Source of the DNA: Desulfovibrio sp.
Lineage (GTDB): Bacteria > Desulfobacterota > Desulfovibrionia > Desulfovibrionales > Desulfovibrionaceae
Assembly (NCBI GenBank): GCA_031288535.1
Contig: JAITRF010000037.1
Coordinates: 1 to 36,220, forward strand
Reading direction: 5' to 3'
DNA length: 36,220 nt
The position numbers and the translations under genes are program-made. Positions 9,541-16,882 of this stretch are shown here, piece by piece. The stretch's first letter is position 1; every line of letters begins with the position of its first letter. Under the pieces are notes generated by a model. The model was not told where the DNA came from. It saw nothing but the letters and a program-made list of their open reading frames with translations, and made no database searches.

Positions 9541-9663
9541 AGCATTTTACGCTTGAAACGCTTGCCTGACGACGGGCAAAGCCCGCCTGCAAGCGTTTCG
9601 CGGCAGGGATTTGCAAGCAAATCCCTGCGGGAGCGGTCCAACTTTTCAAAGTTGAACCGCTCT
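9541..9663. repeat. Three-hairpin intergenic repeat inside the tctC-tctA spacer
   Basis: The element has three modules. Module one is GCATTTTACGCTTGA plus a perfect 11-bp stem (GAAACGCTTGC, 9555-9565, with 9589-9599). Module two is the 12-bp stem GCAGGGATTTGC-AA-GCAAATCCCTGC (9603-9628). Module three is the stem GAGCGGTCCAACTT/AAGTTGAACCGCTC (9631-9662, with one mismatch). The same order, inverted, occurs at 12326-12453. Its place between the binding-protein gene and the permease genes suggests a role in transcript stability. Confidence 0.75.
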
Positions 9664-9684
9664 GACGCCTGCTATCGGCGTCCT

Positions 9685-10644
9685 CTATTTTTTGGAGCCG
9701 ACCCTGGAGAGGGCCGCTTTGATGATTTCGTTCTGCGCCTTTACGTAGGCGGCGAAGGCTTCGCCGTCCATGTATTCGGTCGGCTGCCCCGCGCGTTTCA
9801 TATCCGCAATATAGTCGGGATCCGCGGCGATTTTGCCGAAAACGCCGCGCAGGTACCCCAGGATTTCCTTGCTGAGGCCTTTTGGCGCGACAAAACCCCG
9901 GCGGATGTCGGAGACGATGTTGAAGCCCTCCTCGCGCAAGGTCGGAACGTTCGGCAGGAAGTCGTTCCTTTTCTCCGAGGCCATGGCGAGCATGCGCATT
10001 TCCTCGACGCTGCGCATCACGTCGTTGAGGTTGCCGAACATCACGTCGATTTCGCCGCCGAGCAGGGCGACGTTCTGGTCCGCGGCGCCCTTGTAGAAAA
10101 CTTCCGTCACCGGAAAGTCCATTTTAGATTTCACGTCGAGAAACATCAGATGGTGGCCGGTGTTGGGGCCGACCAGACCGAGCTTCAGCTTGCCGGGGTT
10201 GGCCTTGGCATAGGCGAAAACGTCCGCGACTTTCTGAAAGGGGCTGTCCTTGCGCACGGCCACGGTCTGGGGATCGTTGACGACCTGGCAGATGTAGGAG
10301 AAGTCGTCAATGGAGAACTGCGCGTTCTGGACCAGCGGCTGGATGATCATGTGCGGCACGTTTATGCCGCCGATGGTGTAGCCGTCCGGCCGGGCCATGG
10401 AGATTTCGCCGAAGCCGATGGCCCCGCCCGCTCCGGGCTTATAGACGAAGGTCCATTGCTGGCTTCCGTACTTGTCCCAGTATTTCTGCATGATGCGGGC
10501 CTGCACGTCGCTGGAGCCGCCCGCCGTGAAGGCGATGATCATGTTGACGGGTTTTTCCGGATAGGCGGCAAATGAAAGGGCGGGAACGGCGAGAGTAAGC
10601 ATGGCCGCGGCCAGAGCGATTTTGAGCAAAGAACCGGGTTTCAT
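9685..10644 (-). CDS. tctC: Tripartite tricarboxylate transporter substrate-binding protein TctC
   Basis: Periplasmic solute-binding protein of 319 residues (Bug/TctC family). A signal peptide (about residues 1-26, ending ALSFA) precedes the family start YPEKPVNMIIAFTAGGSSDV. Later motifs typical of the family are PGAGGAIGFGEI, PDGYTIG, and AAPKGLSKE-like text near the C-terminal lobe (VAPKGLSKEILGYL). GGGAGG precedes the ATG. Bug proteins bind carboxylates through backbone contacts, so substrate cannot be read from sequence; genomic linkage to suyAB makes a sulfonated carboxylate such as (R)-sulfolactate the best guess. Confidence 0.92.
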   Translation of the reverse strand: MKPGSLLKIALAAAMLTLAVPALSFAAYPEKPVNMIIAFTAGGSSDVQARIMQKYWDKYGSQQWTFVYKPGAGGAIGFGEISMARPDGYTIGGINVPHMIIQPLVQNAQFSIDDFSYICQVVNDPQTVAVRKDSPFQKVADVFAYAKANPGKLKLGLVGPNTGHHLMFLDVKSKMDFPVTEVFYKGAADQNVALLGGEIDVMFGNLNDVMRSVEEMRMLAMASEKRNDFLPNVPTLREEGFNIVSDIRRGFVAPKGLSKEILGYLRGVFGKIAADPDYIADMKRAGQPTEYMDGEAFAAYVKAQNEIIKAALSRVGSKK

Positions 10645-10792
10645 AAAACCTCCCTCAAGGTTGGATGGGGGAAAACGCGACGGGATATACTGTATTGTTT
10701 TTCACTCTATCCCGAACGGCGCCTCCGGAGCAAGCGTATTGCGCCGGCCGGCGGAAAAATTCCCCCGCGCGGGGCGCGCGGGGGAAGAGAGG

Positions 10793-11953
10793 TCAGGCGC
10801 TTTCATACAGCCGGGTCAGAACGAATTCCCTGTGCCCCAGCACCTCGGCTGAGGTGTTCCGGCCGTTGCAGGTGCGGATCATCATCTCCAGCAGCTTGTC
10901 GCCGGCCTCGTCCAGGTTGAACTGGCGTTGCAGGATGCCGGAAACGTCGACGTCGATGTGCTCTTTCATGGTGCGCACGGTGCGCGGGTTGGCCGACAGT
11001 TTGATCACCGGAAGAATGGGGTTGCCGATCACGTTGCCCTGGCCGGTGGGGAAAAAGTGGACCACAAAACCGGAGGCGGCGGCCAGGGTCACCATCTCCG
11101 CAGCGGCCGAAGAGGAATCCATGAACCACAGGCCGGGTCCGGTGGGGCTTTCGGCTTTGTCCAGACAACCGATGACCGGAGCTTTGCGCCCGATTTTCTG
11201 GACGTTGCCCAGGGCCTTCTCCTCGATGGTGGTCAGACCGCCCTCGATGTTCCCTTTGGTGGGCTGGGAATCGCAGAGGTCGTCCACCTTGTGCGCATCC
11301 ACGACCTTGGCGTAGCGGTCAAAGAAAAACATGAACTTGTCGGCTACTTCCTTGTTGATGCAACGTTGCGCGACAAGATGTTCGCCGCCGGTGATTTCCG
11401 TCGTTTCCCCGAACAGGGTGGTCGCGCCGTTTTCCCACAGCTTGTCGAAGGCGTTGCCCACCGTGGGGTTGGAGGCGAGCCCCGAAGTGGTGTCGGATTC
11501 GCCGCACTTGCAGGAAACCCACAATTCCTTCACGTCGCATTCGACGCGCTGGTATTCCGTGACCTTGTGCATGAACTCCTTGGCCTGGCGGGAAGCGGCG
11601 CAAATGGTGTTTAAATCGCCGTTTTTCTCTATGGCGAAACCCGCCGCCGGTTTTCCGGTTTTGGCGATGCCGTCCACAATGCGCTGCGTCCAGAGCGGTT
11701 CGATGCCTATGACCACCACGGCCGCGACATTGGGGTTACATCCCGTGCCGATAAGGGTCCTGAAATGCAGGTCCAGGTCTTCGCCGAACTGGAGCCGGCC
11801 GTAAGGGTGCGGCAGGGCCAGGGTCCCCTTGACGTTGTTTTCCACAGCCAGACAGGCGGCATTGGAAAGGTCGTCCAGAGGCAGGATGAGGACGTGGTTG
11901 CGGATGCCCACCCGGCCGTTTTCACGGCGATACCCGAAGAATTTCGTTTGCAT
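10793..11953 (-). CDS. suyB: (R)-sulfolactate sulfo-lyase large subunit, UxaA family
   Basis: A 386-residue member of the UxaA/GarD lyase family. Known SuyAB splits (R)-sulfolactate into pyruvate and sulfite; relatives dehydrate altronate or galactarate. The N-terminus has the family signature [18 protein letters not shown]; later come [13 protein letters not shown], the cysteine-containing [14 protein letters not shown] segment, and [19 protein letters not shown], consistent with iron binding. The small subunit SuyA lies six bases upstream. The split small/large arrangement and the SuyA C-terminus (HNVKTKRW) favour sulfolactate over altronate, and released sulfite would be a useful electron acceptor in a sulfite reducer. 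Substrate remains inferred. Confidence 0.75.
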   Translation of the reverse strand: MQTKFFGYRRENGRVGIRNHVLILPLDDLSNAACLAVENNVKGTLALPHPYGRLQFGEDLDLHFRTLIGTGCNPNVAAVVVIGIEPLWTQRIVDGIAKTGKPAAGFAIEKNGDLNTICAASRQAKEFMHKVTEYQRVECDVKELWVSCKCGESDTTSGLASNPTVGNAFDKLWENGATTLFGETTEITGGEHLVAQRCINKEVADKFMFFFDRYAKVVDAHKVDDLCDSQPTKGNIEGGLTTIEEKALGNVQKIGRKAPVIGCLDKAESPTGPGLWFMDSSSAAAEMVTLAAASGFVVHFFPTGQGNVIGNPILPVIKLSANPRTVRTMKEHIDVDVSGILQRQFNLDEAGDKLLEMMIRTCNGRNTSAEVLGHREFVLTRLYESA

Positions 11954-11959
11954 GACTTC

Positions 11960-12244
11960 CTACCACCTCTTGGTCTTGACGTTGTGAACGTGCAGGTGTT
12001 CGCCCCGCTTGATGGGCGCCACGACCTTGCCTATGTCGGTGCCGTATTTGATCACCGTGTCCCCCGCCGCGAAATCCCGGAGCGCGACTTTATGGCCGAT
12101 TGGGATGTCGCCGAGGATTTTGAACTGAATGGTTTTGTTTTCCTGCATAATCCAGCCGGTGCTGTTTCTGCCTGCCTCCAGATTTTCGACAACCACCACG
12201 CCGACGCCGTCGCCTTCTTCGTGGACGATGAAATCAATGGACAT
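11960..12244 (-). CDS. suyA: (R)-sulfolactate sulfo-lyase small subunit, SAF domain
   Basis: A 94-residue SAF-domain protein, equivalent to the N-terminal part of single-chain altronate/galactarate dehydratases. Visible motifs are IPIGHKVALRDFAAGDTVIKYG and the terminal HLHVHNVKTKRW. It begins MSIDFIVHEEGDGVGVVVV with GAGGAG upstream of the ATG. It is first in the operon suyA-suyB-tctC-tctA-tctB. A leader of roughly 195 bases separates it from a strong sigma-54 promoter match. The main alternative is the small subunit of another split UxaA-type dehydratase. Confidence 0.75.
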   Translation of the reverse strand: MSIDFIVHEEGDGVGVVVVENLEAGRNSTGWIMQENKTIQFKILGDIPIGHKVALRDFAAGDTVIKYGTDIGKVVAPIKRGEHLHVHNVKTKRW

Positions 12245-12325
12245 GCCTTCTCCTCAATCGTTGCGGTTACTGATATACGGGATTACGCAGCCTTGCGGCT
12301 GACGTCCGGCTGTCGCCGGAAGGCT

Positions 12326-12453
12326 GGAGCGGTCCGACATTGAAAATGCATGAACCGCTCGCGGGGGATTTGCCCGCAAATCCCTGCCGCGGGATCGCCG
12401 CGAGGCGGACTTGCTTCGCCGCCAGACGGCAATCTCAAGCGAATGCTTTAATG
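12326..12453. repeat. Three-hairpin intergenic repeat in the suyA leader
   Basis: Inverted copy of the element at 9541-9663. It contains a GAGCGGT/ACCGCTC stem (12326-12359), the GGGATTTGC-CC-GCAAATCCC stem (12364-12383), and a GCATT...GCTTGAGATTGCC end reading on the minus strand. It lies in the 5' untranslated leader of suyA, so the hairpins would be at the start of the operon transcript. Confidence 0.7.
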
Positions 12454-12468
12454 CAAGGCACGTTCCAA
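12451..12468 (-). promoter_or_regulatory. Sigma-54 promoter of suyAB-tctCAB
   Basis: Read on the minus strand the sequence is TTGGAACGTGCCTTGCAT. It matches the sigma-54 consensus (TTGGCACG-N4-TTGCAT) with one difference and has the exact GG-N10-GC spacing. Transcription would start near 12440 towards suyA. The divergent neighbour encodes a sigma-54 activator, which strongly supports this call. Confidence 0.85.
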
Positions 12469-12567
12469 ACCCACGGGTCCATAAAGACGCCGTAAAAAAA
12501 ACATGTTAGAAACCATCTTGCCGGCGCCGGCCTGTCCCGGCAGGCAAACGCGCCCGTATATGGACAA

Positions 12568-12587
12568 AATGCCCGTATGCGGGCATT
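12568..12587. promoter_or_regulatory. Candidate enhancer site for the sigma-54 activator
   Basis: Palindrome AATGCCCG-TATG-CGGGCATT centred about 135 bases upstream of the predicted start of the suy operon. A partial copy of one half (CGCCCGTAT) lies at about 12551-12559. The distance and symmetry fit an upstream activating sequence bound by the Fis-type helix-turn-helix of the divergent regulator. GC-rich palindromes at 12520-12531 are an alternative. Confidence 0.5.
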
Positions 12588-12627
12588 ATCGTCCTGACAA
12601 GTCGGAGCAAACCCGCAGGAGCGAACC

Positions 12628-14340
12628 ATGACCACCCTCTCCCTTCAGGGACGCAGGCACGTTGACGAAATCGCCCGAAAACTCTGCAAAGCCTTGTCCG
12701 CCGGGGCCGGGCGCAAGCCTTTCTTCAGCGCTTTGGCGCAGCTTCTGCAGGAGCATTTCCATTTTGACCGCCTGTGCATCAACCTCTACGACCAACAGGG
12801 AGAAATGCTTACCTATTTCACGGCCGCGGAAGGCACGGCGGCGAGCACCCTCTCTCCGGTGCGCCCGGCGGAATCCGCGAGCACGGTGGCCGGGCACGTC
12901 ATCGCCACGCGAAAACCGGTGATCATCACCGATTTTGAAAAGCATTTCTCCGGACCGTTCGTGCATCCCATCGCGGAAGCCGGGCTCACCGCCACCATGG
13001 CCTTCCCCCTGATGCTGGACAACGAGATCATCGCCACCCTGCATTGCTCTTTTGCCGAAAAGCCCGTCAATTTCTATGAGATCACGTCTTTTCTGCTGGA
13101 ACTGTGTCCGGTGATCGCGGTCTGCCTGGGGGCCGTTCTTTCCCTGGAACGGACGAATTTTCAACACCTGCATGTACAAAGCCCGCCCGCGTCGTCCCCC
13201 GTGAGCGAGGATCCCGTCATCATCTGCCACAGCAGGCCCATGCGTGACGTCATGCGCTGCGTGAACATGGCGGCCAGACTCGATATCCCCGTCCTGATCC
13301 TCGGCGAGACGGGGACGGGCAAGAATCTGCTGGCCCGGGAGATTCACCGCCGCAGCCAGAGAAAAGACGCCCCCTTTGTCCGCGTGAACTGTCCTTCCCT
13401 GGCCCGGACGCTGTTTGAAAGCGAGCTTTTCGGGCACGCCAAGGGGGCGTTCACCGGCGCGGCGGCCAAGCGCGTCGGGCGCTTTGAGCTCGCCAACGGC
13501 GGCACCTTGTTTCTGGATGAAATCGCCGAACTTTCTCCCGAGATGCAGAGCAAGCTTTTGCAGGTGATCGAGGATTCCAGTTTTGAACGGGTGGGAGAAA
13601 GCGTTCCCCTGGCGGTTGACGTGCGCATCGTGGCTGCGACCAACGCCCGTGTGGGCGCCATGCTGTCCGCGGGAACCCTGCGCGCCGATCTTTTTTACCG
13701 CCTCGCCTCCTGTACCATTGAATTGCCGCCTCTGCGGGAGCGGCGCGAAGACATTCCCCCGCTTGTCGCCGCCCTGTCCGGCCAGTTGGCCGCGCGCCTG
13801 GGGCTGGCGCCCGTCAGGTTCACGCCCGCCCTGATGCGCCCCCTGCTTGACTGCAACTGGCCCGGGAACGTGCGGGAACTGCGCAACGTCCTGATCCATA
13901 TCCTGATTCATCACAGCATGTACAAGCAGATCGGTCCTTCCCTCGTCAGGGACATGATCGAGGCGGGCGGCAACCTGCTGGGCCGCGACAAGGGGTCTGA
14001 AGACAGGGGACCTGAAGACAAGGGGTCTGAAAAGGAACGAAGACCCGCCCCGCCCGAGGCGGGGGGCATTTCCGGGACAAACGCGCCGACCAGGCGCGGT
14101 GGTTCCTCGCCGCAAGAGTGTCTCCGGACCCTGGCCGAGGTGGAACGCCGTCACATTCTCGAGATTCTCGAGCGCACGGGAGGAACCATCGCCGGACCGG
14201 CGGGCGCGGCGGCCCTGCTGGGCATTCCGCGCTCGACCCTCCAGCACCGGATGCGCAAGTTGGGCATCGCCGCCGGGGGGGCTTTGCCCCCGGGCGCTTC
14301 CCCGGCAAAGAGCGAATCCCCCGGAGCGGGCCGACATTGA
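12628..14340 (+). CDS. Sigma-54 dependent transcriptional activator with GAF domain
   Basis: A 570-residue enhancer-binding protein. The N-terminal GAF-type sensor covers about residues 20-180. The AAA+ domain follows with Walker A GETGTGKN (226-233), the sigma-54 contact loop GAFTGA (273-278), Walker B GGTLFLDEIAEL, and RADLFYRL. A Fis-type helix-turn-helix lies at the C-terminus (GTIAGPAGAAALLGIPRSTLQHRMRKLGI). Between AAA+ and HTH is a charged linker containing three copies of a five-residue unit (DKGSE, DRGPE, DKGSE). AGGAG precedes the ATG. It is divergent from the suy operon, whose promoter has a sigma-54 element, so it most probably senses the sulfonate or a product and switches on uptake and cleavage. 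Confidence 0.92.
   Translation: MTTLSLQGRRHVDEIARKLCKALSAGAGRKPFFSALAQLLQEHFHFDRLCINLYDQQGEMLTYFTAAEGTAASTLSPVRPAESASTVAGHVIATRKPVIITDFEKHFSGPFVHPIAEAGLTATMAFPLMLDNEIIATLHCSFAEKPVNFYEITSFLLELCPVIAVCLGAVLSLERTNFQHLHVQSPPASSPVSEDPVIICHSRPMRDVMRCVNMAARLDIPVLILGETGTGKNLLAREIHRRSQRKDAPFVRVNCPSLARTLFESELFGHAKGAFTGAAAKRVGRFELANGGTLFLDEIAELSPEMQSKLLQVIEDSSFERVGESVPLAVDVRIVAATNARVGAMLSAGTLRADLFYRLASCTIELPPLRERREDIPPLVAALSGQLAARLGLAPVRFTPALMRPLLDCNWPGNVRELRNVLIHILIHHSMYKQIGPSLVRDMIEAGGNLLGRDKGSEDRGPEDKGSEKERRPAPPEAGGISGTNAPTRRGGSSPQECLRTLAEVERRHILEILERTGGTIAGPAGAAALLGIPRSTLQHRMRKLGIAAGGALPPGASPAKSESPGAGRH
13987..14031 (+). repeat. 15-bp tandem repeat (three units) in the activator linker
   Basis: Units at 13987-14001, 14002-14016 and 14017-14031. 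The first and third are identical and the second differs at three positions. Each unit encodes five residues, so gain or loss of units keeps the frame and only changes the length of the linker between the AAA+ and DNA-binding domains. Confidence 0.85.
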
Positions 14341-14423
14341 AAATTCCGGCCCGCCGCACGGGGATTTGCAGGCAAATCTCCGCCGCGAGACGCTTGCGGG
14401 CGGAGTCCGTCTGCGGGCGTCTC
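14330..14423. repeat. Intergenic hairpin repeat between the activator and modA
   Basis: Modules in order: a GAGCGGGCC-type stem (14331 onward, overlapping the activator stop codon), GGGGATTTGCAGGCAAATCTCC, and a GAGACGC/GCGTCTC stem (14387-14393 with 14417-14423). It lies between convergent genes and may end transcription from both sides. Confidence 0.6.
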
Positions 14424-14441
14424 GGGGAAAATGCCGGCGGA

Positions 14442-15200
14442 TCAGGGTTTGGAAAATCCGTATTTGCCGAGGATGGTCGCGCCTTCAGGGCTGCGGAGAA
14501 AGTCCACGAAGGCCTTGGCCTTTCCCGGAGCCTGCGAATTTTTGGTCACCGCCGCCGGATAAAGCACAGGCTCGTGCCCGCTCAGGGTCAGGACCACCTT
14601 GACCTTGTCCCCGGCCTGTTTGGCGTCCGTCGCATAGACGATTCCGGCGTCCACCTCGCCGCGCGCCACGTAATCCAGGGTCTGGCGCACGCTTTCGCCC
14701 ATGATGAACTTCTCGCCCAAAGCATCCCACAAACCGGCCGCCGTCAAGGCGGCTTTGGCGTAACGCCCGGCGGGCACGCTTTCCGGATTGCCGATTGCCA
14801 GGCGCTTGACCCCGCCCCCTTTCAGGTCGTTAAGAGCGGAAAGCGCCGGGCCGCCCTGCGCGGGAACGATCAGCACCACGCTGTTCAGGGCGAAGTTCAC
14901 GCGCGTGCTTTCGTCGATCAGTTTCTTCTGCGCCGCCGCGTCCATCGTGGCCTGGTCCGCGAAGGCCGCCACATCCACGGGAGCGCCTTCGGCCATCTGG
15001 CGCAGCAGGGGATTGGAGGCCGCAAAATTCGTGCTGACGTCGAGGCCGGGGTTTTTTTCCGCAAAAACCCGACAGGCCTCGGTAAAGGCGTTGGTGAGGC
15101 TCGCAGCCGCCGAAACCACCAGTTTTTCGGCAAAAGCAGGGGCGGCCGCAAGGCCGAGCAATATTAACCCAAGGCCGAGAGCACGCAGTGTGTAACGCAT
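14442..15200 (-). CDS. modA: Molybdate ABC transporter periplasmic binding protein ModA
   Basis: Periplasmic molybdate/tungstate-binding protein, 252 residues. A signal peptide (about residues 1-24, ending APAFA) precedes the family opening KLVVSAAASLTNAFTEA. Later family segments are APVDVAAFADQATMD, RLAIGNPESVPAGRYAK and VDAGIVYATDAKQAG. Class-specific oxyanion contacts are the Ser residues of the AAASLT segment and the conserved Tyr in GIVYATDA. GGAGG lies upstream of the ATG. modB and modC do not follow: the gene is alone between convergent and divergent neighbours, so it must work with permease genes elsewhere. Confidence 0.93.
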   Translation of the reverse strand: MRYTLRALGLGLILLGLAAAPAFAEKLVVSAAASLTNAFTEACRVFAEKNPGLDVSTNFAASNPLLRQMAEGAPVDVAAFADQATMDAAAQKKLIDESTRVNFALNSVVLIVPAQGGPALSALNDLKGGGVKRLAIGNPESVPAGRYAKAALTAAGLWDALGEKFIMGESVRQTLDYVARGEVDAGIVYATDAKQAGDKVKVVLTLSGHEPVLYPAAVTKNSQAPGKAKAFVDFLRSPEGATILGKYGFSKP

Positions 15201-15640
15201 ATGACCTCCGAGACAGGTTGATTTTTTCGAGGATAAATAAAATAACAGGCCCGCCGCCGCCGGGCAAACCGGTCACGAAAAAATACGTTCCGGTGACGGC
15301 AATTTCCTGCCCGGAAAAGCCGGACCCGGCGGGCGGCGCTTCCGCCCTGCCTCAACCGCTGGGGCTGCAAAGGGCAAAGCCGTCTCAAAAATAAACAGTG
15401 CTTTTCCAAGGCAGTTCAACTTTGAAAAGTCGGACTGCTCTGCGAGGAGTTGCCTGCAAATCTCCGCCGCGAGATGGACAGCGCAAAAAAAACAGGTTAA
15501 GCAACTCGCTTCAGACCTCTTAAAAATCAACGGCGTCCCTTTGTCCCCCTGACGCGTCTTCTTTACTATCGTGGGGCTTCACGGTCTCATGACGAAGACG
15601 GCAGGCCGTTTCTTTATCGTTTTCATCAAGGAGCAAAATC
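15201..15640. other. Gene-free region between modA and the hydrolase gene
   Basis: It contains the presumed modA promoter region (minus strand), where I could not identify a ModE or TunR box or a molybdenum-cofactor riboswitch. A shortened hairpin repeat follows at 15411-15474 (GCAGTTCAACTTTG with CGGACTGC, then TTGCCTGCAAATCTCCGCCGCGAG), and a candidate sigma-70 promoter for the hydrolase gene lies at 15541-15569. Confidence 0.5.
15541..15569 (+). promoter_or_regulatory. Candidate sigma-70 promoter of the isochorismatase-like gene
   Basis: TTGTCC (15541-15546) and TACTAT (15564-15569) are separated by 17 bases. Transcription would start near 15576, leaving a leader of about 65 bases before the ATG at 15641. 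Confidence 0.45.
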
Positions 15641-16282
15641 ATGCCGGGTACCCAAAAGGCTTCATACGTGCGGCTCGACAAGGAAAAAGCGGCCCTGGCC
15701 CTGGTGGATCACCAGACGGGACTTTTCTCTCTGGTGCAGGATTACGAACCCGCCGAATTCAGGAACAGCGTCCTGGCCCTCAGCGCTATCGGAAAGTTTT
15801 TCAAGCTGCCGGTGGTTCTGACCACCAGTTTGTCCATGGGGCCGAACGGCCCTCTGCTCCCCGAAATACTCGAAATTTTCCCGGATGCGCCCCTCGTGCA
15901 CCGGCCCGGCCAGATTAACGCATGGGATAACGCGGAATTCGTTGATGCCGTCAAGAAAACCGGCAGACCGCAACTGATCATCTCGGGCATCGTCACGGAC
16001 GTATGCGTGGCCCACGCGGCCCTGTCCGCCGTTGAAGCGGGCTACGACGTCTTTGTGGTGACCGATGCCTCGGGCACCTTTTCTCCCTCGGTGCGCGAAG
16101 CTTCCTGGATACGCATGAGCAACAACGGCGTGCAGCTGCTGAACTGGTTCAGCGTGGCCTGCGAGCTTATGCGCGACTGGCGCAACGACATGGCCGGCCT
16201 TGCCGCCCTGCTCGCCAAGTACATGCCCGCCTACGGCAACCTGATCACCAGCCGCGAGCATACGCTTGCTCAGGGAAAATAG
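15641..16282 (+). CDS. Isochorismatase-family hydrolase (YcaC-like)
   Basis: Cysteine hydrolase of 213 residues. The nucleophile region is SGIVTDVCVAHAALSA (Cys122), the catalytic Asp is in ALVDHQTGLF (Asp23), and the ligand-facing HRPGQINAWDN segment is present. The closest recognisable group is YcaC-like proteins, whose physiological substrate is unknown; the family includes nicotinamidases and N-carbamoylsarcosine amidases. AAGGAG lies before the ATG. It stands as a single-gene unit with its own promoter candidate and is followed by a long repeat-containing spacer. Confidence 0.88.
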   Translation: MPGTQKASYVRLDKEKAALALVDHQTGLFSLVQDYEPAEFRNSVLALSAIGKFFKLPVVLTTSLSMGPNGPLLPEILEIFPDAPLVHRPGQINAWDNAEFVDAVKKTGRPQLIISGIVTDVCVAHAALSAVEAGYDVFVVTDASGTFSPSVREASWIRMSNNGVQLLNWFSVACELMRDWRNDMAGLAALLAKYMPAYGNLITSREHTLAQGK

Positions 16283-16464
16283 AGCGGTTCAAGCGTAAAA
16301 CGTTCCAGACGGACGATTCCTGCCGGTTCGCTCCCAACAGGGCAATCCGGTACCGGGCTGAAGGCAAAGCCTTCAGCCCGCCGCGAAGGCGCGGGCGGAA
16401 CCGACTGCCGCCCTAAAGCAGTTCAACGTTGAGATTATACACGGTTTAGAGGACATCCTCTAAA
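16281..16464. repeat. Intergenic repeat cluster downstream of the hydrolase gene
   Basis: It begins with GAGCGGTTCAAGCGTAAAACG, the inverted form of the GCATTTTACGCTTGA module, and contains the stem GGGCTGAAGGC-AAA-GCCTTCAGCCC near 16355-16379. It ends with CAACGTTGAGATTATACACGGTTT, the inverted form of the end of the copies at 19463 and 33083. A perfect palindrome TTTAGAGGA-CA-TCCTCTAAA lies at 16445-16464. Confidence 0.65.
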
Positions 16465-16651
16465 TGCTTGCCTTTTGCTTTTCAATCGGATAGTTAAAAT
16501 GGTTGTGTGACTTGTCGTAACTGGTTTCCGGCATTGCTGATCCAAACCTTCCGTTTCAGGCGGCGGCATGAGCATACGGGCGCAAAAAATTTTCCTTTTC
16601 GGGAAGGAAATTGCGAATCGGGCTGAATCTCACAGCTCCGGCCTGATTTTT

Positions 16652-16707
<56 letters not shown>

Positions 16708-16766
16708 TAACAACGCCCCATAACGCGCTCTCCGCAAGGAACGGCGCGGTTTTTTCCGTTTCTTTC

Positions 16767-16826
16767 CAGCCCTGTTTCCTTCGGGAGGCAGGGCTGTCCG
16801 ATTTGTCGCGCTCCTCAGAGAGCGCG
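16767..16826 (+). other. Structured leader upstream of the FecR-domain gene
   Basis: Two perfect stems lie between the CA tract and the ATG: CAGCCCTG (16767-16774) with CAGGGCTG (16789-16796), and CGCGCTC (16807-16813) with GAGCGCG (16820-16826). I see no match to a known riboswitch class, including c-di-GMP types. The stems may shape the 5' end of the transcript or end read-through. Confidence 0.5.
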
Positions 16827-16882
16827 ATGCCCTGTGAGCGATTGCCTTTTCTTTTCCCTTCAACAAGTTGTGGAGGCAGATC

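Noticed and set aside
15201-15300. Molybdenum-cofactor riboswitch upstream of modA
   Set aside because: I compared the region by eye with the known motif pattern and found no match to the conserved blocks.
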